Assembly (NCBI RefSeq): GCF_004349065.1
Contig: NZ_SMKZ01000008.1
Coordinates: forward strand, 1-64,000
From: Jiangella asiatica
GTDB lineage: Bacteria; Actinomycetota; Actinomycetes; Jiangellales; Jiangellaceae
DNA: 64,000 bases
Reading direction: 5' to 3'
Position 1 is the first letter of the stretch. Each line of letters starts with the position of its first letter. This document shows, piece by piece, positions 1 through 8,121 of the stretch. Under the pieces are notes generated by a model. It did no database searches, was not told the DNA's origin, and was given only the letters and a program-made list of their open reading frames with translations. Made by a program: the position numbers and the translations under genes.

Positions 1-1
1 C

Positions 2-1024
2 ACCACCCCCGGTCCGCCAGCCCCGGAAGAGCGCCGACGGACGGGTCCGGGCCGCCCGCTCGCCCGGTTCCTGCTGGGCCGGCTGGTGCAGATGCTAGTC
101 ACGCTGGCGGTGCTCGTGCCGCTGACGTTCCTGCTGTTCCGGGCCGTCCCGGGTGACCCGGCGGCGGCCGTCGTCGGACCGGATATGGATCCGGCGGTCG
201 CCGAGCAACTGCGGGAGCGATACGGCCTGGACGAGCCGCTGCCGCAGCAGTTCCTGTCGTACTGTCTCGCGCTGCTGCAAGGTGATCTCGGGATCTCGTT
301 CCAGTACAAGGTGCCGGTGGTCGACGTGCTGGCGGACCGGCTGCTCAACACGGCCGTGCTGGTCGTCCCAGCGGTGCTGCTGGCCGCCACCATCGGTATC
401 GGGCTCGGCGCCTTGGCAGCCACGTCGAGCCGAAGGTTCGACGAGGGTGTGCGGACGTCTGCGTTCGTCATCAAGGCTTCACCGATCTTCTGGGTGTCCA
501 CCCTGGCGCTCACGCTGTTCGGGCTGACGCTGGGCTGGGTCCCGTCGCTGGGCATGTTCTCGCCTGGCGAGGGCGGTGACGGGCTGGCCCGGTTCCTGTC
601 GCTGGACTTCCTGCACCATCTCGTGCTGCCGCTCACCATCCTGGTGCTCTACTACCTGGTCGAGCCGACGCTGACCATGCGCGCCTCGATGAAGGAGGTA
701 CTCGACCAGGAGTTCATCGAGCTCGGCCGGGCGCAGGGCCTGCCGCGGCGGCGCATCGTCTACCGCCACGGTGCACGCAACGCCGCGCTGCCGGTCGTGA
801 CGCTGGCGCCGACGCTGGTCGACAACATCATCGGTGGCCAGGTCATCGTCGAGACGGTGTTCTCGTGGCCTGGCATGGGCCGCGGCGTCGTCGAGGCCGT
901 GAACAACTTCGACTACCCGATGATGCAGGGCATCTTCCTGCTCACGGCGGTGACCGTCATCGTCGTCAACGCCGTCATCGACGTCGCCTATGCCTATCTC
1001 GACCCGAGGGTGAGGCTGGCATGA
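2..1024 (+). CDS. ABC peptide-type permease (DppB-like), 5' end outside window
   Basis: Inner-membrane permease of a dipeptide/oligopeptide/nickel-type ABC importer. The frame is open to the window edge. The usual N-terminal pattern of this family (RFLLGRLVQ before the first membrane helix) lies upstream of the GTG at 86, so the true start is probably outside the window. After the first helix comes a periplasmic stretch with VPGDPA and YGLDEPLPQQF, then five more hydrophobic segments. The cytoplasmic EAA-type loop (ELGRAQGLPRRRIVYRHGARN) sits near the C-terminus, ahead of a segment containing ETVFSWPGMG. It overlaps the next permease by ATGA. A binding protein was not seen and may lie upstream of the window. 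Confidence 0.93.
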   Translation, partial: TTPGPPAPEERRRTGPGRPLARFLLGRLVQMLVTLAVLVPLTFLLFRAVPGDPAAAVVGPDMDPAVAEQLRERYGLDEPLPQQFLSYCLALLQGDLGISFQYKVPVVDVLADRLLNTAVLVVPAVLLAATIGIGLGALAATSSRRFDEGVRTSAFVIKASPIFWVSTLALTLFGLTLGWVPSLGMFSPGEGGDGLARFLSLDFLHHLVLPLTILVLYYLVEPTLTMRASMKEVLDQEFIELGRAQGLPRRRIVYRHGARNAALPVVTLAPTLVDNIIGGQVIVETVFSWPGMGRGVVEAVNNFDYPMMQGIFLLTAVTVIVVNAVIDVAYAYLDPRVRLA

Positions 1025-1932
1025 GCGCGACCACCGCCGACGTCCGCGACGCCGGCCGGCACTTCGTCACCGCCGGGCGTGACGCTCTGGTGCGGGTGTG
1101 GCACACGCCAGGCGCGAAGCTCGCGCTCATCGGTTTCGCGCTGTTCGTGCTGGTGGCGCTGATCGGTCCGTGGATCGCGCTCTACGGTCCGTTCGATCGG
1201 CTGCGGCTGGCGAACGGCGAGCTGGCGCGGTCGGTCCCGCCCAGCCTGGAGCATCCGTTCGGCACGACGAGCTACGGCCGTGACGTGCTGAGCCAGGTGA
1301 TCTGGGGGACCCGCCGCACTCTGGTGGTGGGCTTCGCCGGCGCGCTGGTGACAGTGGTCATCGGCGTCAACATCGGCCTCATCGCCGGGTTCGCCGGCGG
1401 CCGCGTCGACTCGCTGCTCATGCGCATCACCGACAGCGCCTACGCGCTGCCGTTCCTGCCGTTCGCGATCGTGCTGGTCGGCATCCTGGGCCGGTCCGAC
1501 ATGGTGCTGCTCCTGGCGATCGCGGCGCTGTTCTGGCGGACGACGGCACGGGTGGTCCGCGCCCAGGTCCTGAGCCTGAAACAACGGCCGTTCGTCCGCG
1601 CCGCCGTGGTCGGCGGCGCCCGTCCCCGGCGCGTGCTCTACCGGCACATCGCACCCAACGTGGTCTCACTGGCCATGCTCTACGGCCTGTTCCTCGTCAC
1701 CGAGGCCGTGATCGCCGAGGCGAGCCTGAGCTTCCTCGGGCTGGCGCCGCCGGACTCGATCTCCTGGGGAACGATCATGTTCGACGCGTTCACCTCGACC
1801 GAACTGAACACGACCTGGTGGTGGGCATTCTTCCCCGGCCTCGCGATCATGCTCTTCGTCCTGTGCATGTCACTGCTCGGCCGCGCCTACGAGTCCGCCC
1901 AAGCCCACCGATGGGAGGCGCGGCAGCCATGA
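1021..1932 (+). CDS. ABC peptide-type permease (DppC-like)
   Basis: Second permease subunit of the same importer, 303 residues. I chose the ATG at 1021 because it overlaps the upstream stop (ATGA) and begins just before the typical DppC N-terminal cytoplasmic segment and first helix (LALIGFALFVLVALIGPWIA). Family marks follow: the HPFGTTSYGRDVLSQVIWGTR motif region (residues about 77-97), five further helices, and the EAA loop around VVGGARPRRVLYRHIAPN. It ends with LSFLGLAPPDSISWG and a final helix. The stop overlaps the start of the ATPase gene by ATGA, indicating tight translational coupling. Confidence 0.93.
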   Translation: MSATTADVRDAGRHFVTAGRDALVRVWHTPGAKLALIGFALFVLVALIGPWIALYGPFDRLRLANGELARSVPPSLEHPFGTTSYGRDVLSQVIWGTRRTLVVGFAGALVTVVIGVNIGLIAGFAGGRVDSLLMRITDSAYALPFLPFAIVLVGILGRSDMVLLLAIAALFWRTTARVVRAQVLSLKQRPFVRAAVVGGARPRRVLYRHIAPNVVSLAMLYGLFLVTEAVIAEASLSFLGLAPPDSISWGTIMFDAFTSTELNTTWWWAFFPGLAIMLFVLCMSLLGRAYESAQAHRWEARQP

Positions 1933-3779
1933 CGAACCCCGTAACCGCCGGCCTCACGACCGGAACCGCCAGCGCGCCGGACCACGTGCTGGACGTCCGC
2001 GGACTCGCCGTCACCTACGAGACCGCCGACGGGGTCCGCCAGGCGGTGGAGAGCCTCGACCTCACCGTCGCGCCCGGACACACCGTCGGCCTGATCGGAC
2101 GGTCCGGCTCCGGGAAGACGACAGCGGGCAAGGCCATCCTCGGCCTGCTGCCGCGCACCGCGACGGTCAGCGGCGCGGTCCAGTTCGGCGGGCACGACCT
2201 GCTGGCGATGCCCGAGCGCCAGCGGCGGCGGCTGCGTTGGGAGCATCTCGCGCTCGTGCCGCAGGCGGCCATGAGCTCCCTCGATCCGGTCATGGCGGTC
2301 GACCAGCAGATCGCCGAGGTGGTCCGCGCCCACCGTGACGTCAGCCAGCGTGCGGCCTTGGCCATGGCCCACGAGGCACTGGAGCGGGTCGGCATCCACG
2401 CCGACCGGACGTCGTCGTACCCGCACCAGTTCAGCGGCGGGATGCGGCAACGGACGTTGATCGCGATGGCCACAGTGCTGGAGCCGACGGTGCTCGTCGC
2501 CGACGAACCGACCACCGGCCTGGACGTGATCGTCCAGGACCGTGTTCTGGAGCTGCTGGTCCGGGCGAAGGAGGACCTCGGTCTGGCTCTGCTCGTCGTC
2601 ACTCACGACCTCGGCGTGGCCAACGAGCTGTGCGACCACGTCATCGCGCTCGACCAGGGCCGGGTCCAGGCCGAGGGTACGCCGGCGCAAGTCCTGGGCC
2701 GGCCGCACGACGCCGGCGTGCTGGCGCCGCGACCGGCAGCCGAGCCGGAGTCCGAGCCGCCGCCGGCACTCGAGGTGTCCGATCTGACGGTGAGCTTCGC
2801 CGGTGGCCGTGGCCTGGCCGCGCTGCGCCGATCCAACGAGCTGACCGTGCTCCGCGACGTCTCGCTCATGGTGCGGCGCGGCGAGGTCGTCGGGCTGGCG
2901 GGGGAGAGCGGCTGCGGAAAGAGCTCGCTCGCGGCGACTCTCGTCGGGCTCACCGAGGTCGCCGGCGGGGCGATCCGCATCGCCGGTCACGAGGTCGCCG
3001 GAGGCGACCGGGCCGGCTGGCGGCCGTTGCGCAGGCATGTCCAGATGATCTTCCAGGATCCGTACGACTCGCTCAACCCGCGGCTCCGGGTGCGCGACGC
3101 TGTGGCTGAGCCGCTCATCGCCCAGCATCTCGCCGCGAACGACGCCGACCGAGACCGTCGTGTGACGGAGGCGTTGGAGAACGCCGGCCTGACGCCCGCG
3201 TCCGACTACGCCGGCCGATATCCGCACCAGCTCAGCGGCGGAGAACGGCAACGGGTCGCGATCGCGCGGGCCCTCGTCGTGGAGCCTGAAGTGCTGCTGG
3301 CCGACGAGCCGGTGTCGATGCTGGACGAGCAGACCGCGGCCGGCGTGGTCGCGCTGCTCGCCGACCTCGCCCGTCGCCTGGACGTGGCCGTCCTCCTGGT
3401 CTCGCACGACGTGTCCTTGCTGCGGCGGGTGTGCGACCGGGTCGCCGTTATGTATCTGGGCCGGATCGTGGAACAGGGACCGGCTGGGGAGGTCATCGAC
3501 GCTCCACGGCACCCGTACACGGACGCCTTGGTGCGGGCCGTGCCCACGCGCGTACCCGGACAGCGGCGAGCTCGCGTGTTGCTCAAAGGTGAGCCACCGT
3601 CGTTGCGGAACCGGCCGGCCGGGTGCGCCTTCCACCCCCGCTGCCCGCACGTCTTGCCGGCCTGCCTGGAAGACGACCCGGCGCTCCTGGATCTCGGGCC
3701 CGGGCCGGGCCACGACACAGCCTGCTGGCACCCCATGGCCGAGCGCGGCATCGCGGAGAAGGGAGGCGCCCGGGACTGA
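1929..3779 (+). CDS. Fused double ATPase of peptide-type ABC importer (DppD-DppF)
   Basis: A 616-residue protein carrying both nucleotide-binding domains that are separate in most Dpp/Opp systems. The first domain has Walker A GRSGSGKTT (about residue 57), signature FSGGMRQR and Walker B VLVADEPTTG. The second has Walker [10 protein letters not shown] (about residue 325), signature LSGGERQR and Walker B VLLADEPVS. The protein ends with the Opp-type C-terminal cysteine region (CAFHPRCPHVLPAC), typical of peptide transporters. The ATG at 1929 overlaps the preceding stop. Longer upstream readings would run back inside the permease gene. It powers the permease pair upstream. Confidence 0.94.
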   Translation: MTNPVTAGLTTGTASAPDHVLDVRGLAVTYETADGVRQAVESLDLTVAPGHTVGLIGRSGSGKTTAGKAILGLLPRTATVSGAVQFGGHDLLAMPERQRRRLRWEHLALVPQAAMSSLDPVMAVDQQIAEVVRAHRDVSQRAALAMAHEALERVGIHADRTSSYPHQFSGGMRQRTLIAMATVLEPTVLVADEPTTGLDVIVQDRVLELLVRAKEDLGLALLVVTHDLGVANELCDHVIALDQGRVQAEGTPAQVLGRPHDAGVLAPRPAAEPESEPPPALEVSDLTVSFAGGRGLAALRRSNELTVLRDVSLMVRRGEVVGLAGESGCGKSSLAATLVGLTEVAGGAIRIAGHEVAGGDRAGWRPLRRHVQMIFQDPYDSLNPRLRVRDAVAEPLIAQHLAANDADRDRRVTEALENAGLTPASDYAGRYPHQLSGGERQRVAIARALVVEPEVLLADEPVSMLDEQTAAGVVALLADLARRLDVAVLLVSHDVSLLRRVCDRVAVMYLGRIVEQGPAGEVIDAPRHPYTDALVRAVPTRVPGQRRARVLLKGEPPSLRNRPAGCAFHPRCPHVLPACLEDDPALLDLGPGPGHDTACWHPMAERGIAEKGGARD

Positions 3780-3835
3780 CGACATGCGCCACAGGCTCAC
3801 CGTCACACGTACCGCACACACGAGAGGACAGCACG

Positions 3836-4186
3836 ATGCTGCAGATCATCACGCCGGACGACGTCGAGACCAACGACAACGAGACCCGCACGAGCTGGCG
3901 GCTGCTCAACGCCGACACGCTGGGCATCGACTACGGTGCGCGCGGCGGATTGATCGACTACAAGTTCCGCTCCGAGGAGCCGACGGACGAGGAGCTCGGC
4001 GGCGCGCACGAGCACCCGGAGTACTACTACGTGATCTCCGGGTCCGGGGTCGTGGGGCTGCCGGGGGAGCGGGTCCCGATCAAGGGCGGATCGGCGTTCG
4101 TGATTCCGGCCGGCGTCCGGCACTCGATCTGGGGCTCGTCCGAGGACGGTCCCGTCACGGCGTTCTACGTCTCGCTCAAGCGATGA
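3836..4186 (+). CDS. Small cupin-domain protein
   Basis: A 116-residue single-domain cupin. The first cupin motif is visible as GGAHEHPEYYYVISGSG, with metal-ligand candidates His58, His60 and a Glu two residues on. The second motif has PAGVRHSIWG with His96. Such proteins bind a metal and act as small dioxygenases, isomerases or sugar/amino-acid modifying enzymes; the substrate cannot be told here. The ATG at 3836 is preceded by GAGAGGA. Its stop overlaps the start of the PLP enzyme (ATGA), so the two are translated together and probably act on the same imported compound. A longer in-frame reading from 3623 overlaps the ATPase gene and is unlikely. Confidence 0.85.
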   Translation: MLQIITPDDVETNDNETRTSWRLLNADTLGIDYGARGGLIDYKFRSEEPTDEELGGAHEHPEYYYVISGSGVVGLPGERVPIKGGSAFVIPAGVRHSIWGSSEDGPVTAFYVSLKR

Positions 4187-5478
4187 GCCTGAGCACTGAG
4201 ACGGCCGCGGCCGCCGCTGACCTGTCGCCCTCTTTGGCGACGGGTCAGCGGGCCGTCCACGACCACGAGCTGACGTACCCGCTGTGGCCACCGCTGGTCG
4301 CTGGCTGCCCGCGGTCGAGCACCGAGACGGTCGCGTACCCGCTCGAAGTGACGTTCGGCTACGACGCGCTCGGCGATGGCACGGTCGACGAACTGTTCGG
4401 CCGCGACACCGTGCCCTCCGACGCCTCCGCCTGGGCACCGCTGCTGCCGCCATTGCACCCGGGCTTGGTCCGCGGCATCGGCGGCACCACCCTGCTCGAC
4501 GCCTCGGCACTGTTCGACACCGACGTGCCGGTGCTGCTGAAGGACGAGAGCCGCAATCCGACCTGGAGCCACAAGGACCGGCTCAACCTGTGTGCCGTCA
4601 GCGCCGCGGCGTTGTCCGGCGCGCCGGGTGTCGTCGTCGCGTCCTCGGGCAACCACGGCGCCTCGGCGGCCGCGATGTCGGCCGCCGTCGGGCTCCCGTG
4701 CGTCGTCGTCATGTCCACCGGCGGTCCGCCCCCGGTGGAGTCGTTCGTCGGTGCCTACGGCGCCACGGTGCTGTCGGTGCCGCGGGCCGCCCGGTGGGGT
4801 GTGGTGAAGGACATCGTCGACCGGCTCGGCTTCCAACCGGTCAGCAACCAGACAGTCACCCACACCGGTCACCCCTTCGGTCCCGAGGGCTACAAGACGA
4901 TCGCCTACGAGCTCTACATCGAGCTGGGCCGCCGCGTCCCCGCCGCGGTCTACGTCCCTGCCGGTTACGGCGAACTCCTCTACGGTGTGTGGAAGGGCTT
5001 CGAGGAGCTGCGGACGCTGGGCGTGGCCGGCACCGTCCCCGCCGTGTACGCCTGCGAGGTCGGCGGTCGCGCCGTCATCGCCACGGCGCTGCGCGAACAC
5101 CAGCCGGCCGTCACGGTGCCGGTCACCCCGACCGACGCCTACTCCGTCGCGACGACCACCGGCGGCTACCGCGCCACCCACGTCATGACGCACACGACCG
5201 GCGAGGTGATCGGCGTCGAGGACGCGGACATGGTGCGCGCCCAGGACGACCTCGCCCGCTTCGGCATGTGGCAGGAACTGTCCGGCGTGATCGGCGTCGC
5301 CGGGCTGCGGCAGAGTCTGGCGGCCGGGACGAGGTTCGAAGGCCCGGTCGTCTGCATCTGCACCTCCAGCGGGTTCAAGGACAAGAACGCGCTGCGCTAC
5401 GAGCCGATCCCGACCGGGGCGGACTGGGCGTCGGTCTCCGCCGTCCTGGCAGGTCGTGGGATCGACATCGGCAGCTGA
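4183..5478 (+). CDS. Threonine-synthase-like PLP enzyme (fold type II), system A
   Basis: A 431-residue fold-type II pyridoxal-phosphate enzyme. The likely Schiff-base lysine is Lys131 in NPTWSHKDRLN, followed by the phosphate-contacting SSGNHGAS loop (about 156-163). The C-terminal CTSSGFKDKN is the glycine/serine-rich loop of the threonine synthase/threonine dehydratase group. The N-terminal YPLWPPLVAGCPRSS is shared with the paralogue at 13645-14949. Members catalyse beta/gamma-elimination or replacement on amino acids; the substrate here is unknown. It is the last gene of system A, coupled to the cupin by ATGA and followed by a strong terminator. It lacks the CxxC zinc ribbon present in the third family member at 12500-13648. 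Confidence 0.88.
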   Translation: MSLSTETAAAAADLSPSLATGQRAVHDHELTYPLWPPLVAGCPRSSTETVAYPLEVTFGYDALGDGTVDELFGRDTVPSDASAWAPLLPPLHPGLVRGIGGTTLLDASALFDTDVPVLLKDESRNPTWSHKDRLNLCAVSAAALSGAPGVVVASSGNHGASAAAMSAAVGLPCVVVMSTGGPPPVESFVGAYGATVLSVPRAARWGVVKDIVDRLGFQPVSNQTVTHTGHPFGPEGYKTIAYELYIELGRRVPAAVYVPAGYGELLYGVWKGFEELRTLGVAGTVPAVYACEVGGRAVIATALREHQPAVTVPVTPTDAYSVATTTGGYRATHVMTHTTGEVIGVEDADMVRAQDDLARFGMWQELSGVIGVAGLRQSLAAGTRFEGPVVCICTSSGFKDKNALRYEPIPTGADWASVSAVLAGRGIDIGS

Positions 5479-5498
5479 AGGCGCCGGGCGCGAAGACA

Positions 5499-5530
5499 AC
5501 GGCCCCGCCGGGCATCGCCGGCGGGGCCGT
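5499..5530 (+). terminator. Strong intrinsic terminator of system A
   Basis: Perfect 13-bp GC-rich stem with arms at 5499-5511 and 5518-5530 around a 6-base loop (GCATCG), starting 21 bases after the PLP enzyme stop. There is no clear T tract, which is common in high-GC actinomycetes. It can also serve the convergent strand. Confidence 0.8.
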
Positions 5531-5536
5531 CGCACG

Positions 5537-5759
5537 TCAGGAGGCTGTCACGCCGGCGCGCCCGTGCGCCGACTCACCGAGCGCGTGCTCGGCCTGGAAG
5601 ACGATGTCGGCCAGGTGGTTGACCGAAAGCTCCTCGCCGCGCAGCGCGAGGATGATCCGCACCCCCAGTGGGGTCGGAGAGGAGGGAGAAGACCTCCGCG
5701 GCCAGCTCCACGTACGGGCTGTCGACGTCCAGCTTGCACGTCTTCGTATCTTCGGACAT
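5537..5759 (-). pseudogene. Broken ArsR/SmtB-family metal-sensor gene
   Basis: The reading from ATG 5759 begins MSEDTKTCKLD and continues with helices typical of ArsR/SmtB repressors (VELAAEVFSLLSDPT). It then loses frame at a run of five G. Removing one G restores GVRIILALRGEELSVNHLADIV, the classic ArsR core. After this the frame jumps directly to FQAEHALGESAHG. That resembles a far C-terminal tail of such sensors, so the recognition helix and dimer helix (about 40-45 residues) appear to be deleted. The gene therefore shows both a one-base indel and an internal deletion. It lies downstream of and on the same strand as the CDF exporter, the usual partner of such sensors. The indel alone could be a sequencing error; the missing DNA-binding helix could not. 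Confidence 0.72.
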
Positions 5760-5798
5760 AGGCAGGTTCTATGCCAGTCGTTCCGACGCCGAACACAG

Positions 5799-5828
5799 GT
5801 GGGGCCGGATCCGGGGATCCGGCCCCAC
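5799..5828 (-). terminator. Intrinsic terminator of the CDF exporter gene
   Basis: Near-perfect 14-bp inverted repeat (GTGGGGCCGGATCC and its complement) with arms 5799-5812 and 5815-5828, 14 bases beyond the CDF stop. It separates the exporter from the broken sensor gene, so the two are not one simple transcript. Confidence 0.72.
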
Positions 5829-5841
5829 GGCTGCGTCGCTC

Positions 5842-7107
5842 TCAGCCGGTGCGGCCGTGCGCTTCCTGGTAGGCGCGGCGGGCTTCGGGTGAGGAGTGGT
5901 GGTGGGTCAGCTCGTGCGCCTCGGGGGGTGTGATGCCGTCGTAGGTGGGATGGATGTGCACGCTGACGTCGTTGAGGTGCGGGATCGTGTGCAGTAGCTC
6001 GTGGTGGGTCTGTTCGGCGAGCTGGTGGCCGTCGGCGACGGTGAGTGTGGCGTCGATGCCGAGGGTGAGTTGTGCCTCCAGCCGGTGGCCGCTCCACCGT
6101 GCCCGGATGGCGTCGACGTAGTGCACGCCCGGCACGGCCGATGCGGTCTGGTGGATCTCGTCGACGAGGCCGGGTTCGACGCCGTCCATGAGGCGGCGGA
6201 TGACCGACTTGCAGGACTCGACGAGGATCCACAGGATCGCGACCGCGATGAGTAGCCCGATGATGGCGTCGGCTTGCGGGAAGCCCAGCCATACGCCGAT
6301 CACGCCGAGGACCACGGCGATGGAGGTGAAGCCGTCGGCGCGGGCGTGGTTGCCCTCGGCGATCAGCGCGGCGGAGCCGATCTTGCGGCCGATGCGGATC
6401 CGGTAGGCGGCGACGAGTTCGTTGCCCAGCGCGCCAACGAGCCCGGCGGCGAAGACCCAGCCCAGGTTCGCGAGGTCGCGCGGGTTGATCAGGGCGTGGA
6501 CGGATTCCCAGATGATCAGGGCCGCCGACAGGGCGATCACACCGGCGATGAGCAGGCCGACGAGGTCTTCGGCGCGCCGGTAGCCGAACGGGTACTTCTT
6601 CGTGGGGTTGCGCCGGCCCAGCCGGAACGCGATCACCAGCGGGATCGTCGTGACCAGGTGACCGAGGTTGTGCAGCGTGTCGGCGAGCAGTGCGATGGAG
6701 CCGCTGACGGCCACGATGACGATCTGCAGGACCGCGGTCGCGCCCATGCCGCCGAGGCTGATCCAGGCAGCCCGGATGCCTTCGCTGCTGGCCTCCTCCG
6801 CGGTCTGGATGGCCTCGGTGTGGTCGTGCGCGTGCGGTCTGAACAGATGGGTGACGCGGCCCCACAGGCTGATCCCGTCGTGGCCGTGCCCATGCCCATG
6901 CCCGTGCCCGTCCTTGTGCGGGTGGGGATGCGGATGCGGGTGGTCGTGGTGCCCCTCCTGCGCCGCGTCGTCGTGGAGGTGTCCGTGTCCATGGTCCGCT
7001 GTCTCGGTCTGGCCGGAGGCCGGCCCGGGCTCGTCGTGGCCACGTCCGTGACCGTGGCCATGGCCGTGCCCGTGACCGTGGACCTTCGGCGCCGACTGGT
7101 CGTCCAT
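5842..7107 (-). CDS. Cation diffusion facilitator (CzcD/ZnT-like metal exporter)
   Basis: A 421-residue CDF transporter that exports divalent metal (most likely zinc) in exchange for protons. The first ~95 residues are an extreme His/Gly/Asp-rich metal-binding region (HGHGHGHGHG repeats and HPHPHPH). Six membrane segments follow. Metal-site motifs are visible: ALLADTLHNLGH in helix 2 and NHARADGFTS in helix 5. The cytoplasmic C-terminal domain with MDGVEP and VHIHP closes the protein, with another His cluster (HELTHHHSS). The start ATG at 7107 is preceded by GGGAGAG. Its own ArsR-type sensor downstream is broken, and its upstream region carries an operator pair shared with system C. Confidence 0.93.
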   Translation of the reverse strand: MDDQSAPKVHGHGHGHGHGHGRGHDEPGPASGQTETADHGHGHLHDDAAQEGHHDHPHPHPHPHKDGHGHGHGHGHDGISLWGRVTHLFRPHAHDHTEAIQTAEEASSEGIRAAWISLGGMGATAVLQIVIVAVSGSIALLADTLHNLGHLVTTIPLVIAFRLGRRNPTKKYPFGYRRAEDLVGLLIAGVIALSAALIIWESVHALINPRDLANLGWVFAAGLVGALGNELVAAYRIRIGRKIGSAALIAEGNHARADGFTSIAVVLGVIGVWLGFPQADAIIGLLIAVAILWILVESCKSVIRRLMDGVEPGLVDEIHQTASAVPGVHYVDAIRARWSGHRLEAQLTLGIDATLTVADGHQLAEQTHHELLHTIPHLNDVSVHIHPTYDGITPPEAHELTHHHSSPEARRAYQEAHGRTG

Positions 7108-7157
7108 CTGCGCTGCTCTCCCAACGGGTCGTCTCGTCGACTCCAGGCGTGTCGCCT

Positions 7158-7194
7158 GTGATACATCACAGACGATGTTATCTGAAACATCACT
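7158..7194. promoter_or_regulatory. Tandem GTGATRCATCAC-type operator pair upstream of the CDF gene
   Basis: Two related sites, GTGATACATCAC (7158-7169, near-perfect palindrome) and TGAAACATCACT (7183-7194), start to start 25 bases apart and 51-87 bases upstream of the CDF start. The same two-site arrangement with 24-base spacing occurs at 24339-24374 between the GntR gene and system C. This implies a common regulator, plausibly that GntR/FCD protein. Confidence 0.55.
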
Positions 7195-7233
7195 GATGCG
7201 GAAGGGCTTCGTGCAGGTCGGGCCGCTCGAACG

Positions 7234-8121
7234 TCAGCGCTTCGGCGGCCGCAGTACGGAGCGTGGTGCCACCTGTCGCGGGTCGAGGTGATCGCGCAGC
7301 GCATCGCCCAGGAGGTTCACGGCGACGACGGTGATCGCGATGGCCAAGCCTGGCGCGGCGATGATCCAGGGATCGGTCTGGAAGTAGACGCGGCCGTAGT
7401 TGACCATTGCGCCCCATTCGGACTGTGGCGCCTGGACTCCGAGGCCGAGGAAGGACAGCGAAGTGAGATTCAGGATCGCGGCGCCGAGATTGACGGTGAG
7501 GAGAACGACGAGGGGGCCGGCGACGTTGGGCAGCACGTGCCTGATGACGATCAGGGGCAGCGGCACCCCGATGGCGCGTGCCGCCTCGACGTACTCCCGG
7601 CGCCGCTCGAGGAGGAACAGGCCGCGGTAGGCGCGGGCGTACCAGGGCCAGCCGGTGATGATCAGCGCGATGATGATGTTGGTGAAGGATTTGCCCATCG
7701 CGCCGACCAGGGCGAGGGCGACCACCAGGGACGGCAGTGCGAGCAGGGCGTCGACCAGGCGCGACAGGACGGTGTCGACGCGCCCGCCGACGATGCCGGC
7801 CACGGCGCCGACGGTGATGCCGATCACTGACTCTCCGACGAGGATGATCCCGGCACCGGCGAGCGACAGTCGCCCGCCATGAAGCAGCCGGGCGAGGATG
7901 TCGCGCCCGAAATCGTCCGTGCCCAGAGGGTGCTGGGCACTGAATGGCGCGAACTGGCGGGCCATGTCGGTCTTGTCGGGGTCGATCGTCCAGATCATCG
8001 GCCCGATCAGCACAGCGCTGACAACGACGAGCAGCGTGACCAGTGAGGTCACGCCCACCCAGCCCAGCGCCCGATAGCCGGAGGCGAGCCGGCTCGGCGC
8101 CGGTACGGAGATGGTGGTCAC
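7234..8121 (-). CDS. ABC peptide-type permease (DppC-like), system B
   Basis: A 295-residue permease subunit of the system B importer. The GTG at 8121 overlaps the stop of the upstream permease (GTGA), which decides the start. The family motif AQHPLGTDDFGRDILARLLHG lies at about residues 59-79. It is followed by five helices, the cytoplasmic loop AARAIGVPLPLIVIRHVLPN and the C-terminal LTSLSFLGLGVQAPQSEWG. It is the last gene of a run that starts with the binding lipoprotein at 10668. Its ATPases are encoded about 8 kb upstream on the same strand (15040-17099), inside the same cluster. Confidence 0.93.
   Translation of the reverse strand: MTTISVPAPSRLASGYRALGWVGVTSLVTLLVVVSAVLIGPMIWTIDPDKTDMARQFAPFSAQHPLGTDDFGRDILARLLHGGRLSLAGAGIILVGESVIGITVGAVAGIVGGRVDTVLSRLVDALLALPSLVVALALVGAMGKSFTNIIIALIITGWPWYARAYRGLFLLERRREYVEAARAIGVPLPLIVIRHVLPNVAGPLVVLLTVNLGAAILNLTSLSFLGLGVQAPQSEWGAMVNYGRVYFQTDPWIIAAPGLAIAITVVAVNLLGDALRDHLDPRQVAPRSVLRPPKR

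Noticed and set aside
1887-3821. Long open frame on the minus strand opposite the fused ATPase
   Set aside because: It mirrors the codon pattern of the plus-strand gene, has no recognisable motif, and the plus strand encodes a clear two-domain ATPase. Similar long antisense frames occur opposite most genes in this GC-rich window.
6883-7107. Repetitive CATGCCCATGCCC-like tracts, resembling a tandem repeat array
   Set aside because: They encode the His-Gly repeats of the CDF exporter N-terminus; spacing and content do not fit a CRISPR array or independent repeat element.
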